Numbered from the stretch's first letter, positions 8,201-14,838 are shown. The stretch: 16,646 bases of DNA from CAYPHY01 sp964410625 (GCA_964410625.1 CAYPHY010000071.1:1-16646), one strand, 5' to 3'. Made by a program: numbers and translations. Notes: a model not told the origin generated them from the sequence alone.

Positions 8201-8590
8201 ATGAGCAGACAAATCCTCGTTGAGTTACCTGATGATCTATATGAGCAGGCTGAACAGTGGGCGGTTATAACCAGCCGGGAAGTTGGCGAGACATTAGCCG
8301 ACGCCCTATCGCTCGTACTGACACCCTTGCCAACAGATGTAACAGAAGAAACCGCTATAGCTGCTTTAGACAACAAGGAGTTGCTGGCACTGGCAGAAAC
8401 CAAATTGGATAAGGCTACAGGGGAACGCTTGAGTACGCTACTGTACAAACAGGCCGAAGTAACCCTGACAGCAGAAGAACAAGGGGAGCTAATGGCTTTG
8501 ATGCAACACTACCAGTGGCTATGGGTACGCCAGTCAGAAGCACTGGCAGAAGCGGTTGAACGCGGGCTACGGCCGCCGCTGAGTTCATGA
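8201..8590 (+). CDS. Small RHH-like protein paired with HNH nuclease
   Basis: A 129-residue soluble protein with no signal or membrane segment. Its first 40 residues (ILVELPDDLYEQAEQWAVIT) resemble a ribbon-helix-helix DNA-binding fold: a short strand, LPDDLY, then two helices. The rest is helical and Leu/Glu/Ala-rich (LTAEEQGELMALMQHYQWLW). Its TGA overlaps the ATG of the following HNH gene (ATGA), so the two are translationally coupled. RHH proteins commonly act as antitoxins or autoregulators, and the pairing suggests it could control the nuclease, but no function is established here. Good ribosome site; confident as a gene, low confidence in role. Confidence 0.75.
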   Translation: MSRQILVELPDDLYEQAEQWAVITSREVGETLADALSLVLTPLPTDVTEETAIAALDNKELLALAETKLDKATGERLSTLLYKQAEVTLTAEEQGELMALMQHYQWLWVRQSEALAEAVERGLRPPLSS

Positions 8591-9015
8591 GTACTGGCGA
8601 TGTCCCAAAAGCCATATAAGCCCGCGTTCGCTCCCAGGCCGGCGACCGCTGTGGCTATTGCCGCGCTCACCAAGCCTACCTTCTCTGGACGCTGGAGATT
8701 GAACACATTATCCCCAGGGCGAAAGGTGGAACCTATGCCGAAGAAAATTTGTGGTTAGCCTGTCACGCTTGCAATCTCTATAAAAACGTTCAGACCCAAG
8801 CTCGCGACCCCCTTACCGGACGTCAGATCGCCTTATTTAACCTGCGCTATGAAAAGTGGTCAGAGCATTTCGAGTGGAACTCAGACGGCACCCTCATTCT
8901 CGGCCGCACACCTTGCGGCCGAGCTACCGTCATTGCTCTTAAACTAAACAATCTAACAAGTGTCACTGTGCGCCGTAATTGGGTGCGTGCTGGTTGGGAT
9001 CCACCTATTGAATAG
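8587..9015 (+). pseudogene. HNH endonuclease with in-frame stop at codon 11
   Basis: From the ATG at 8587 (overlapping the previous stop) the frame reads MSTGDVPKAI, then TAA at 8617-8619, then continues for 131 codons with a complete HNH core: a CGYC zinc knuckle (codons 22-25), EIEHIIPRAKGG (His40), NLWLACHACN (Asn54, Cys59, Cys62, Asn63). A CAA-to-TAA change at codon 11 would explain the interruption. After the stop there is no ATG, GTG or TTG until the TTG at 8749, which would lose the first Cys pair and the catalytic His. So the gene is either a recent nonsense mutant, uses a non-standard start, or holds a base error near the assembly gap. HNH proteins of this type are putative DNA endonucleases; the target is unknown. 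Confidence 0.75.
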
Positions 9016-9038
9016 CTACTGAGGCCGTTTATACGCTC

Positions 9039-11597
9039 TTACAGCTTTGCCCGTCTTAAGCGGAGGCTATTGCCCACCACGCTGATGCTGGAAAAGGCCA
9101 TCGCCCCGGCCGCTAAAATCGGATGCAACTGGCGCAAGAACTCCGGCGCCCAATCAAATGGGGCCAAAATCCCGGCCGCAATCGGAATCAGAGCGACGTT
9201 ATAGCCAAACGCCCAGATCAGGTTTTGGCGGATATTACGCATCGTCGCCTGTGATAGTCGAATCGCCTGGGGGACGCTGCGTAAGTCGCCGCGCATCAGC
9301 GTCACATCGGCCGCTTCCATCGCCACATCCGTCCCCGTGCCAATAGCAATGCCCACGTCCGCCTGGGCCAACGCGGGCGCATCGTTAATCCCATCGCCAA
9401 CCATGCCGACGACATACCCCTCTTGCTGCAACTGCGCCACATAAGCCGCCTTGTCACCGGGTAAGACATTGGCAAAGACGCGGTCAATTCCCGCTTCGGC
9501 GGCAATCGCCGCGGCCGTCGCTTCGTTGTCGCCGGTCATCATCACGACGGTCAGCCCCATCTCATGCAAGGCGGCCACTGCCTCTTTTGAGCCATCCTTG
9601 ATCGTGTCGGCCACGCCGATGACGGCCGCCGCCTGTCCATCTACCGCCACCCACATCGCCGTTCGTGCCTGGCTTTGCAGTTCATCGGCCGCTTCCCCCA
9701 ACCCATTGAGATAGACCTGCTCCCGTTCCATCAGCCGTTTGTTGCCGACGAGCACGCGACGGCCGTCCACCGTCGCCACAATGCCATGTCCTGCTATCGC
9801 CTCAAACGCCTCCGGATGCCCTAACGCCACGCCCCGTTCCTCCGCCTCCCGCACAATCGCCGCCCCCAACGGATGCTCGGAGCCGCGTTCGGCCGAGGCA
9901 GCGTAATAGAGGATTGGAGATTGGAGATTAGAGGATGAAGGATGAAGGATGAAGGATGAAGGATGAGGGGTGCTCCTCTGCTCCTCTGCTCCTCTGCTCC
10001 TCTGCCTACTCGCCACTCCCCACTCGCCACTCGCCACTACGTCAGTCACCGCCGGTTCACCGCAGGTGATCGTGCCGGTCTTATCGAGGACGACGGCCGT
10101 CAGTCGCTGCGCCTGTTCGAGTGCTGCGCTGTCCTTAAAGAGGATGCCGTTCTCTGCCCCCTTGCCCACGCCAACCATGATCGAGGTCGGCGTCGCCAGC
10201 CCCATGGCGCAGGGACAGGCAATAACCAACACAGCAATTAGCCGCAGCAACGCCGGGACAAAGCCCGCGCCGCTGAGCAGCCAGAGGGCAAAGGTCAACA
10301 GGGCAATGCCGATGACCGCCGGCACAAAGACGGCCGCCACCCGATCCACCAACCGCTGGATCGGCGCTTTGCTGCCCTGTGCCTGTTCGACCAGGCGGAT
10401 GATTTGTGCCAGCGCGGTGTCTTTACCCACGCGCGTCGCTTCAAAGGTGAGCAACCCCTGCTTGTTGATCGTCGCCCCGGTCACGGTATCCCCCGGCCCC
10501 TTATCTACCGGCAGGCTCTCGCCCGTGACCATGCTCTCGTCCACCGCCGAACGGCCGTCCACCACCGCGCCATCCACTGGAATCTTCTCCCCCGGCCGCA
10601 CAATCAGCCGGTCACCAACGACCACTTCGGCCACGGGGATATCCAACTCCACGCCGTTGCGTAGGACACGCGCTGTCTTTGGTTGCAGACCGATCAGCTT
10701 CTTAATCGCCTCGCTTGTACGCCCCTTCGCCCGCGCTTCCAGCAGTTTGCCGAGAACGATCAGCGTGATGATCACCGCCGAGGTCTCAAAATAGAGATGG
10801 TGGCCGAGCAACATCGAACCGGCCGTTGTCGCCAGCAACACCGCCACGCTGTAGAAGTAGGCTACCGAGGAGCCGAGGGCGACCAGCACATCCATATTGG
10901 CGCTACCATTGCGCAGCGATTTGAATGCGCCGACGTAATAATCCCAACCGACATAGAACTGTACCGGCGTCGCCAGAAGGAGGAAAAGCCAATCTACCCA
11001 TGTCTCATGTGCCCACATGCCGATCAAGTTAAAGTCCCGGCCCATGCTGAGCAAGAACAAGGGCAGCGCAAAAAGCACCCCATCCAGGAAACGACGCTCC
11101 TGATGGCGAATTTCCGCCTCACGCGCGGCCGCTTCCGCATCCTCCGTTTCCTCCCCCTCGGCCGCTTCCACCACGTCGTACCCTGCTTTGCGCACGGCCG
11201 CCACCATCTCCGCCCGCGTCACCGCACCGGGGATGTAGCTCACCGTGGCTCGTTCGGCCGCCAGATTGACGTTCGCCTCCACCACCCCTTCGACCTTGTT
11301 CAAGCGCCGTTCGATGGTATTGGCACAATTGGCGCAGGTCATTCCGAGCAAGGGTAGTTCCAACGAAACGGTCGGAATGTGATAACCCGCCCGCTCGACC
11401 CGCGCGAGGAGATCGGCCGTCACCCGCCGATCATCGGCCACAGCCGGATCATAGCTGACCGTTACCTTCTCGCTGGCGAAGTTAACGGCCGCGTCCGTGA
11501 CTCCCTCCACCTTCTTCGCATTGCGCTCCACCGTCGCCACACAGTTGGCACAGGTCATGCCCGTGACGGGGAACGTTAGTTGTTTCGTCTCTGCCAT
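9039..11597 (-). CDS. copA: Copper-exporting P1B-type ATPase CopA, with in-frame repeat insertion
   Basis: An 852-residue Cu(I) efflux ATPase of the inner membrane. Two N-terminal heavy-metal-binding domains carry GMTCANC (Cys16/19 and Cys88/91). Further motifs: actuator TGES (358-361), transmembrane CPC (461-463), phosphorylated Asp505 in DKTGT, HP motif His575-Pro576, and GDGINDAP from Gly734. CopA pumps Cu(I) out of the cytoplasm, receiving it from CopZ, whose gene lies 58 bp upstream; csoR precedes both. Residues about 521-563, between DKTGT and the HP motif, are encoded by tandem repeats and replace what is normally a short loop of about ten residues at the start of the nucleotide-binding domain. 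All catalytic motifs are intact, so the enzyme is probably active. No strong ribosome site precedes the ATG. Confidence 0.97.
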   Translation of the reverse strand: MAETKQLTFPVTGMTCANCVATVERNAKKVEGVTDAAVNFASEKVTVSYDPAVADDRRVTADLLARVERAGYHIPTVSLELPLLGMTCANCANTIERRLNKVEGVVEANVNLAAERATVSYIPGAVTRAEMVAAVRKAGYDVVEAAEGEETEDAEAAAREAEIRHQERRFLDGVLFALPLFLLSMGRDFNLIGMWAHETWVDWLFLLLATPVQFYVGWDYYVGAFKSLRNGSANMDVLVALGSSVAYFYSVAVLLATTAGSMLLGHHLYFETSAVIITLIVLGKLLEARAKGRTSEAIKKLIGLQPKTARVLRNGVELDIPVAEVVVGDRLIVRPGEKIPVDGAVVDGRSAVDESMVTGESLPVDKGPGDTVTGATINKQGLLTFEATRVGKDTALAQIIRLVEQAQGSKAPIQRLVDRVAAVFVPAVIGIALLTFALWLLSGAGFVPALLRLIAVLVIACPCAMGLATPTSIMVGVGKGAENGILFKDSAALEQAQRLTAVVLDKTGTITCGEPAVTDVVASGEWGVASRQRSRGAEEQRSTPHPSSFILHPSSSNLQSPILYYAASAERGSEHPLGAAIVREAEERGVALGHPEAFEAIAGHGIVATVDGRRVLVGNKRLMEREQVYLNGLGEAADELQSQARTAMWVAVDGQAAAVIGVADTIKDGSKEAVAALHEMGLTVVMMTGDNEATAAAIAAEAGIDRVFANVLPGDKAAYVAQLQQEGYVVGMVGDGINDAPALAQADVGIAIGTGTDVAMEAADVTLMRGDLRSVPQAIRLSQATMRNIRQNLIWAFGYNVALIPIAAGILAPFDWAPEFLRQLHPILAAGAMAFSSISVVGNSLRLRRAKL
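9909..10037 (-). repeat. Composite tandem-repeat insertion inside copA
   Basis: On the coding strand, four repeat families follow one another: GGCGAGT units (peptide VASGEWGVAS), GCAGAGGA units (RGAEEQRS), CATCCTT units (HPSSFILHPSS) and AATCTCC units (SNLQSPI). The total is about 129 bp (43 codons) and keeps the frame. The 26 bp at 9916-9941 are identical, on the coding strand, to 14299-14324 in the esterase gene. Confidence 0.9.
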
Positions 11598-11613
11598 TTG
11601 CTACTTATGAATG

Positions 11614-11660
11614 CGGATTGGGTCTACTCCGCAATCCGCACTCCCAATTCCACAATCAAT
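11614..11660. repeat. CAATCCG/CACTCCG-type repeat between copZ and copA
   Basis: Heptamer-like units (GCGGATTGGG, CTCCGCAATCCGCACTCCC, ATTCCACAATC) fill the 58-bp copZ-copA spacer and touch the copZ stop codon. The same units occur inside mrp (14932-14985) and before hdeD (15955-16000). Confidence 0.65.
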
Positions 11661-11877
11661 TGAGTTGAATCAAGCCTTCGGCCGGATAGTTAATCTCTGC
11701 CAGCAGCGCCCGAATCTTCTCCCATGTCGCCGGTTCCTGCCACGACACCGTGACCTGCTTGCTGCCCTGGTCGGCATGGACGGCCGTTACGCCCTCCATC
11801 TCGCCCAGTTCCATCTCAATCGTATGCGTGCAATGCCCACAGTGAATCGCCGGGACGGTGAATGTTTTGGTTTCCAT
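11656..11877 (-). CDS. copZ: Copper chaperone CopZ
   Basis: A 73-residue single heavy-metal-associated (HMA) domain. The ATG at 11877 is chosen because AAGGAG lies 5-6 nt upstream and the domain begins directly (METKTFTVPAIHCGHC); a longer reading frame upstream consists of repeat DNA. The metal site is Cys13-Gly-His-Cys16, in the form IHCGHC rather than the more common MTCGHC; both thiols are present. CopZ carries Cu(I) in the cytoplasm to CopA. The gene lies between csoR and copA in the same direction, the classic Gram-positive-type copper operon order. A weaker alternative is a chaperone for another soft metal. Confidence 0.92.
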   Translation of the reverse strand: METKTFTVPAIHCGHCTHTIEMELGEMEGVTAVHADQGSKQVTVSWQEPATWEKIRALLAEINYPAEGLIQLN

Positions 11878-11896
11878 CAATTCTCCTTTCCTTAAA

Positions 11897-11973
11897 GGTG
11901 TATTGGTATATTGGTCTACTGATAACTTAAGGTGCTTCTGAAGTAAACGACTATACCAATACACTAATACACC
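11897..11973 (-). repeat. Octamer repeats forming an inverted repeat in the csoR-copZ spacer
   Basis: 19-bp arms at 11897-11915 and 11955-11973 pair with two mismatches across a 39-nt loop; both arms consist of degenerate CCAATACA octamers, which continue to 11988. In the csoR-copZ-copA mRNA this would fold between csoR and copZ and might act as a processing or stability element. Function is inferred only. Confidence 0.6.
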
Positions 11974-11987
11974 AATAAACCAATAAA

Positions 11988-12266
11988 CTATTTCTTCCCA
12001 GTGACTTCAAACACACTCGAAATCTCCCGCAGCACCCGCTCGCGCTCGTCGGGATCATCGCCACGAATGGCGGTTGTCACGCACGTATGCAAATGGTTGT
12101 CGAGGATTAGCGTGCTGGCCTTGCTCAATGCCGCCTGCACCGCCTGAATCTGCTGGATCACGTCAATGCAATAAGCATCTTCGCGTACCATGCGCTCAAT
12201 CCCTTTAATATGTCCCGCCGCGCTTGCCAGTCGCCGGGTAACCGTTTCGCGTGTTTTGTCGTCCAT
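11988..12266 (-). CDS. csoR: CsoR copper-sensing repressor
   Basis: A 92-residue all-helical protein of the CsoR/RcnR (DUF156) family. The Cu(I) ligands of CsoR are present with the family spacing: Cys33, His58 and Cys62 (25 and 4 residues apart, as in the Mycobacterium protein). The N-terminal Arg/Lys residues (TRRLASAAGHIKGIERM) form the DNA-contacting face. Apo-CsoR binds a GC-rich operator and represses; Cu(I) releases it. A perfect-looking operator lies 14 bp before the start codon, so autoregulation of csoR-copZ-copA is strongly indicated. FrmR-type formaldehyde sensing is unlikely given the ligand set and neighbours. Confidence 0.95.
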   Translation of the reverse strand: MDDKTRETVTRRLASAAGHIKGIERMVREDAYCIDVIQQIQAVQAALSKASTLILDNHLHTCVTTAIRGDDPDERERVLREISSVFEVTGKK

Positions 12267-12279
12267 TTTGGTTTATCCC

Positions 12280-12299
12280 TACCCCCCTGGGGGGGGGTA
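12280..12299 (-). promoter_or_regulatory. CsoR operator
   Basis: TACCCCCC, one T, nine G, then TA: an inverted repeat of the C/G-tract type bound by CsoR proteins. It is centred about 24 bp upstream of the csoR ATG and lies directly after the -10 box at 12307-12312, so bound repressor would cover the transcription start. Confidence 0.9.
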
Positions 12300-12306
12300 T
12301 AGTGGT

Positions 12307-12335
12307 ATATTAGTATATTGGTTATTGATTGTCAA
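12307..12335 (-). promoter_or_regulatory. Promoter of the csoR-copZ-copA operon
   Basis: On the - strand TTGACA (12330-12335) is a perfect -35 box; 17 bp later comes TAATAT (12307-12312) as -10. The spacer and -10 consist of the octamer units seen elsewhere (CCAATATA-like). An imperfect inverted repeat TTGTCAAG...CTTGACAA (12329-12356) overlaps the -35. Confidence 0.75.
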
Positions 12336-12467
12336 GTAAGCGCAATCGCTTGACAAATCCTATTCATATGGCACAGCGGCCGTTGCCCGCTCGTCACTCA
12401 CCCTCGACGACCTTGCCATACTAAAACGAGAGTGCACGCTTTACTGCGAAGGATGAACTCGCTAAAC

Positions 12468-12502
12468 AAAAGGCCGCGCAGACAATGACTGTCTGCGCGG
12501 CC
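12468..12502 (-). terminator. Intrinsic terminator of the CHRD gene
   Basis: A perfect 13-bp stem (GGCCGCGCAGACA with its complement, 12472-12484 and 12490-12502) and 5-nt loop, followed on the - strand by TTTTGTTT. It lies 43 bp after the stop codon of the CHRD-domain gene and isolates it from the copper operon. The span 12336-12467 shows no gene. Confidence 0.9.
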
Positions 12503-12544
12503 TCATACAATTGAGCTACCGCAACCTTAAACTATAAAACACGC

Positions 12545-13012
12545 TTATCGTTCCTTGAAGAGCTGGCCGCGCACCGCCCCGGCCGGGTATTCGGCGTTGT
12601 GGACGTTGACGTAGTATTGCCTTGCATTGGAGCGAAGGTTCTTAATGATAGACGCAGGCACATCTTCCACACAGCCACTCGAATCGCCATTCTCATCTGG
12701 TGGAGTCAAATGAACCACAATCGGCCCAGGAACATCTGGGCCTCCGACATGGATGTGAGCCAGAGTTGCCGGTTCGATATCTTCCACATGGATCTCAAAA
12801 CAGACCGCACGCGGTACCCGGTTGATAAAAATGGTTGCCGAACCACTTCCATCGGGATCGCCAGGACCGGGCCTTTCGGCCGCGCCGGTCAGGGTCGTGG
12901 TTAGCATCAGCTCACCAGCAAAAACAGGCAGCGCAATTACCAACAGTAGCGCGGTCATCAACAACAAAGCCAGTACGCGACGTTTGGTTACAAATGGATG
13001 TAAAGTCTTCAT
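12545..13012 (-). CDS. Secreted CHRD-domain protein
   Basis: A 155-residue protein with an N-terminal signal peptide: basic MKTLHPFVTKRR, a hydrophobic stretch to about residue 30, likely cleavage after PVFA. The mature part is one CHRD domain (first described in chordin), seen in the opening LTTTLTGAAERPGPGDPDGSGSATI, central LAHIHVGGPDVPGPIVVHL and the closing YYVNVHNAEYPAGAVRGQL. The domain is a beta-fold of unknown biochemical role, frequent in secreted bacterial proteins. Two Cys (about 72 and 114) could form a disulphide. AGGAG with a 7-nt spacer supports the start. It is a single-gene unit with its own terminator; a Fur-like box lies about 85 bp upstream. Confidence 0.92.
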   Translation of the reverse strand: MKTLHPFVTKRRVLALLLMTALLLVIALPVFAGELMLTTTLTGAAERPGPGDPDGSGSATIFINRVPRAVCFEIHVEDIEPATLAHIHVGGPDVPGPIVVHLTPPDENGDSSGCVEDVPASIIKNLRSNARQYYVNVHNAEYPAGAVRGQLFKER

Positions 13013-13096
13013 CTTTTTTCTCCTATTGCTCTAAGGTAATTGTCCAAATTGACCATACGGGTTGACAAAATCGCTTGTGATAGCTTGGATAGCTAG

Positions 13097-13111
13097 TGAT
13101 AGTGATTCTCA
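13097..13111. promoter_or_regulatory. Fur-family-like operator candidate
   Basis: TGATAGTGATTCTCA matches the 7-1-7 Fur consensus TGATAATNATTATCA with two mismatches. It lies 85-99 bp before the CHRD gene start. No well-formed promoter can be placed beside it with confidence, so control of the CHRD gene by a Fur/Zur-type protein is only a possibility. Confidence 0.4.
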
Positions 13112-13787
13112 GTCGGTATAAACCTCCTTTGACGGCTCCTTCAAGATGCATCTTTGCCAAACCAATTTGCCAGCCTAGCCTATGCCGGTGTCCCTCGCCG
13201 ACAATCGGCCGCCCCTCTCCCCTCCTCAAACCAGGCTACATCAACCAGCTACACTAATAGTACGCAGCAGCAGCGGATTTAGATCTCTCTTATGTCCAAA
13301 AAATAGGACTGCTGTATTTCGACACCAATGGGCACAGGATTGCGGGCGCAAGATTCGCGTCCGAATAACACGAATTTCGCCCTCTATTTCCGGTAAATTC
13401 GTGTCGGAAAAATGATGAACATGGACTCATATAATCCTAAATTATGGGGCTGTAGAACGGCCGCCTGGCACGTAGAACGCCGCTCAACAGGCCACTATCG
13501 CGCCTATTTGCGCAAGCTGTGCATAATTCGTATTACTCTGCGCTATTCTGCTTCTGCAAAGTGCTATTTTACGAGCATAAATACCTACCTCACATGTAGT
13601 GCTTGAACCCTAAATTTCGCTATATGACAGAAATTACATGAAAATGGGTTACAAACTTTGTGCTAATTGGTAGCAGCATTTCTTCGGCGGTCTGGACTTT
13701 TTAGCAAAACTCTGCACCGATTTGAGCGACTCTGCGCTTTTTTGCTTATTTCTGTATCCAATTTTGGCAAAATCGGCACTTTCCTCA
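13112..13787. other. Gene-free stretch
   Basis: No reading frame here has a ribosome site, recognisable domain or coding-like composition. Besides the palindrome at 13368-13404 there is a near-direct repeat GTAGAACGGCCGC / GTAGAACGCCGC (about 13453-13487) and several scattered CTCTGC words (13530-13740). A decayed gene cannot be excluded. Confidence 0.6.
13368..13404. repeat. ACACGAATTT palindrome
   Basis: Perfect 10-bp arms ACACGAATTT and AAATTCGTGT at 13368-13377 and 13395-13404 with a 17-nt loop; partial complementarity extends outward (TCCGA on the right against its complement on the left). It is probably a member of a dispersed palindromic repeat family. Confidence 0.65.
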
Positions 13788-13815
13788 TTGACATTTAGGC
13801 AAAGTTTGCTATACT
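13788..13815 (+). promoter_or_regulatory. Strong sigma70-type promoter
   Basis: TTGACA (13788-13793), 16-bp spacer, TATACT (13810-13815). The predicted start, near 13822, is only about 14 nt before a terminator-like hairpin. Confidence 0.7.
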
Positions 13816-13835
13816 TCTAATTGGCTCCCCCCCCA

Positions 13836-13881
13836 GAGGTGGACTGCAAGACGCCCGTCTTACAGCCACCTCATTTTTTTT
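13836..13881 (+). terminator. Terminator-like hairpin just after the promoter
   Basis: GAGGTGG plus CTGCAAGACG pairs with CGTCTTACAG plus CCACCTC (13836-13872; one bulged A and one mismatch, 2-nt apex) and is followed by eight T (13874-13881). It would end a transcript of about 60 nt begun at the promoter at 13788-13815. It may be an attenuator for the esterase gene, the end of a tiny RNA, or a palindromic repeat that happens to have a T-run. Confidence 0.65.
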
Positions 13882-13921
13882 GCCTCACTCCTGAACACAA
13901 GCCGAATCCCACAGAAGACGG

Positions 13922-13971
13922 TATAATAACCAACACACCAATACACGAATATACGAATATACCGATACACG
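13922..13971 (+). promoter_or_regulatory. TATAAT box and octamer repeats before the esterase
   Basis: A perfect TATAAT at 13922-13927 has no -35 partner at normal spacing. It runs into five degenerate octamers (CCAACACA, CCAATACA, CGAATATA twice, CCGATACA) that form most of the esterase leader. No clear ribosome site precedes the ATG at 13981. Confidence 0.45.
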
Positions 13972-13980
13972 GACCCATCT

Positions 13981-14796
13981 ATGAACGCTCCCTCCTCCCC
14001 TCAACTAATAAACTCCGGCCCGGAACTATCGGCCGCTGGCCTAATCCACCGCGTCGCCCAACCATCAACGCCCGGCCCCTACCCAACGGCCGTTCTCATC
14101 CACGGCCGCGCCGGGACTGAGGATGTGCTGTGGGTCTTTCGCCGCGCCATCCCCCACGGCTGGCTCATCGTCACCCCTCGCGCCATCTATCCCGACCCGA
14201 ATGAGGGTGGTTATTCCTGGACGCAAGAAGCAAGTGGGGGTGCAGAGGAGCAGGGGAGCGGAGGAGCAGAGGAGCATCCCTCATCCTTCATCCTTCAGCC
14301 TTCATCCTCTAATCTCCAATCTCCCTCCTACCAACACCCCGATCTTTCCCGCTCCCACACCCCGACGCAATGGCCTACGCTAGCTATGTTTGATGAAGGG
14401 GTTGCCGCACTGGAACGATTTATCCGAGCGCTTCCTGCGCTCTACAACGCTGATTTAGATCGCGTCGTCCTGATGGGCTTCAGCCAGGGCGCGGCCGTCA
14501 GCTTCGCCCTCGCCCTCAAACACCCCCAACTGGTCAAAGCCATCGCCTCCCTCGTCGGCTTCATGCCCGAAGGGGCCGCCAATCTCTCAACCTCCCAATC
14601 TCCACTCTCTAATCTCCCCGTATTTATGGCCGTCGGCCAAAAAGACCCGACCATTCCGCTGGAAAAGGCCAGAGAATCGGCCGCCGTCCTCCGCGAGGCC
14701 AATGCCGATCTAACTTATCAGGAATATGACACCGGCCACAAGCTCAACGCCCAGGGGTCGCGCGACCTGGCAGCGTGGTGGAGCGGGTTGGGATGA
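13981..14796 (+). CDS. Carboxylesterase/phospholipase-family serine hydrolase with two repeat insertions
   Basis: A 271-residue cytoplasmic alpha/beta hydrolase of the phospholipase/carboxylesterase type. The oxyanion region HGRAGTE is at 41-47, nucleophile Ser168 in GFSQGAA, acid Asp222 in GQKDPTIP and His253 in TGHKLN, so the triad is complete. It would hydrolyse short acyl or thioester bonds; the substrate is unknown. Family members are about 200-225 residues; the excess comes from residues about 84-128 and 201-213, both encoded by tandem repeats (peptides GGAEEHPSSFILQPSSSNLQ and NLSTSQSPLSNLP). Both insertions fall between core strands and leave the catalytic residues in place. The gene is convergent with mrp, and its TGA lies inside an octamer array. 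Confidence 0.88.
   Translation: MNAPSSPQLINSGPELSAAGLIHRVAQPSTPGPYPTAVLIHGRAGTEDVLWVFRRAIPHGWLIVTPRAIYPDPNEGGYSWTQEASGGAEEQGSGGAEEHPSSFILQPSSSNLQSPSYQHPDLSRSHTPTQWPTLAMFDEGVAALERFIRALPALYNADLDRVVLMGFSQGAAVSFALALKHPQLVKAIASLVGFMPEGAANLSTSQSPLSNLPVFMAVGQKDPTIPLEKARESAAVLREANADLTYQEYDTGHKLNAQGSRDLAAWWSGLG
14230..14341 (+). repeat. Composite tandem-repeat insertion inside the esterase
   Basis: The coding strand carries GCAGAGGA-type units, then CATCCTT units, then AATCTCC units, in the same order and orientation as in copA, giving GGAEEQ, HPSSFILQPSS and SNLQSP. The 26 bp at 14299-14324 are identical to the copA insertion. Confidence 0.9.
14581..14619 (+). repeat. Second repeat insertion inside the esterase
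   Basis: Thirty-nine bp (13 codons) of degenerate AATCTCC/CACTCTC heptamers encode NLSTSQSPLSNLP between GFMPEG and the strand leading to catalytic Asp222. The unit is the same as in the array at 318-378. Confidence 0.75.
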
Positions 14797-14838
14797 CAGG
14801 GTGACAAGGCGACAAGGTGAGGGGGTGACAGGGTGATA
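14794..14838. repeat. GTGACAAG octamer array between convergent genes
   Basis: About five to six degenerate octamers (TGACAGGG, TGACAAGG, CGACAAGG, TGAGGGGG, TGACAGGG, TGATAAAG). The esterase stop codon TGA is the first triplet of the array, and the mrp stop is 7 bp beyond its end. Confidence 0.75.

Noticed and set aside
8617..8619. TAA in the HNH gene as a recoded stop
   Set aside because: Other genes in the window use TAA as a normal stop (C11 peptidase, ABC ATPase), so a genome-wide code change is not supported.
10683..11357. A 224-codon + strand frame opposite copA
   Set aside because: Antisense to the conserved ATPase, low-complexity His/Arg/Gln composition, no domain.
12280..12299. 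The C/G tract before csoR as a terminator
   Set aside because: No T-run follows on either strand, and the position and sequence fit the CsoR operator.
13182..13606. Two short + strand frames in the large gene-free stretch
   Set aside because: No ribosome site, no domain, and they run through a palindromic repeat and direct repeats.
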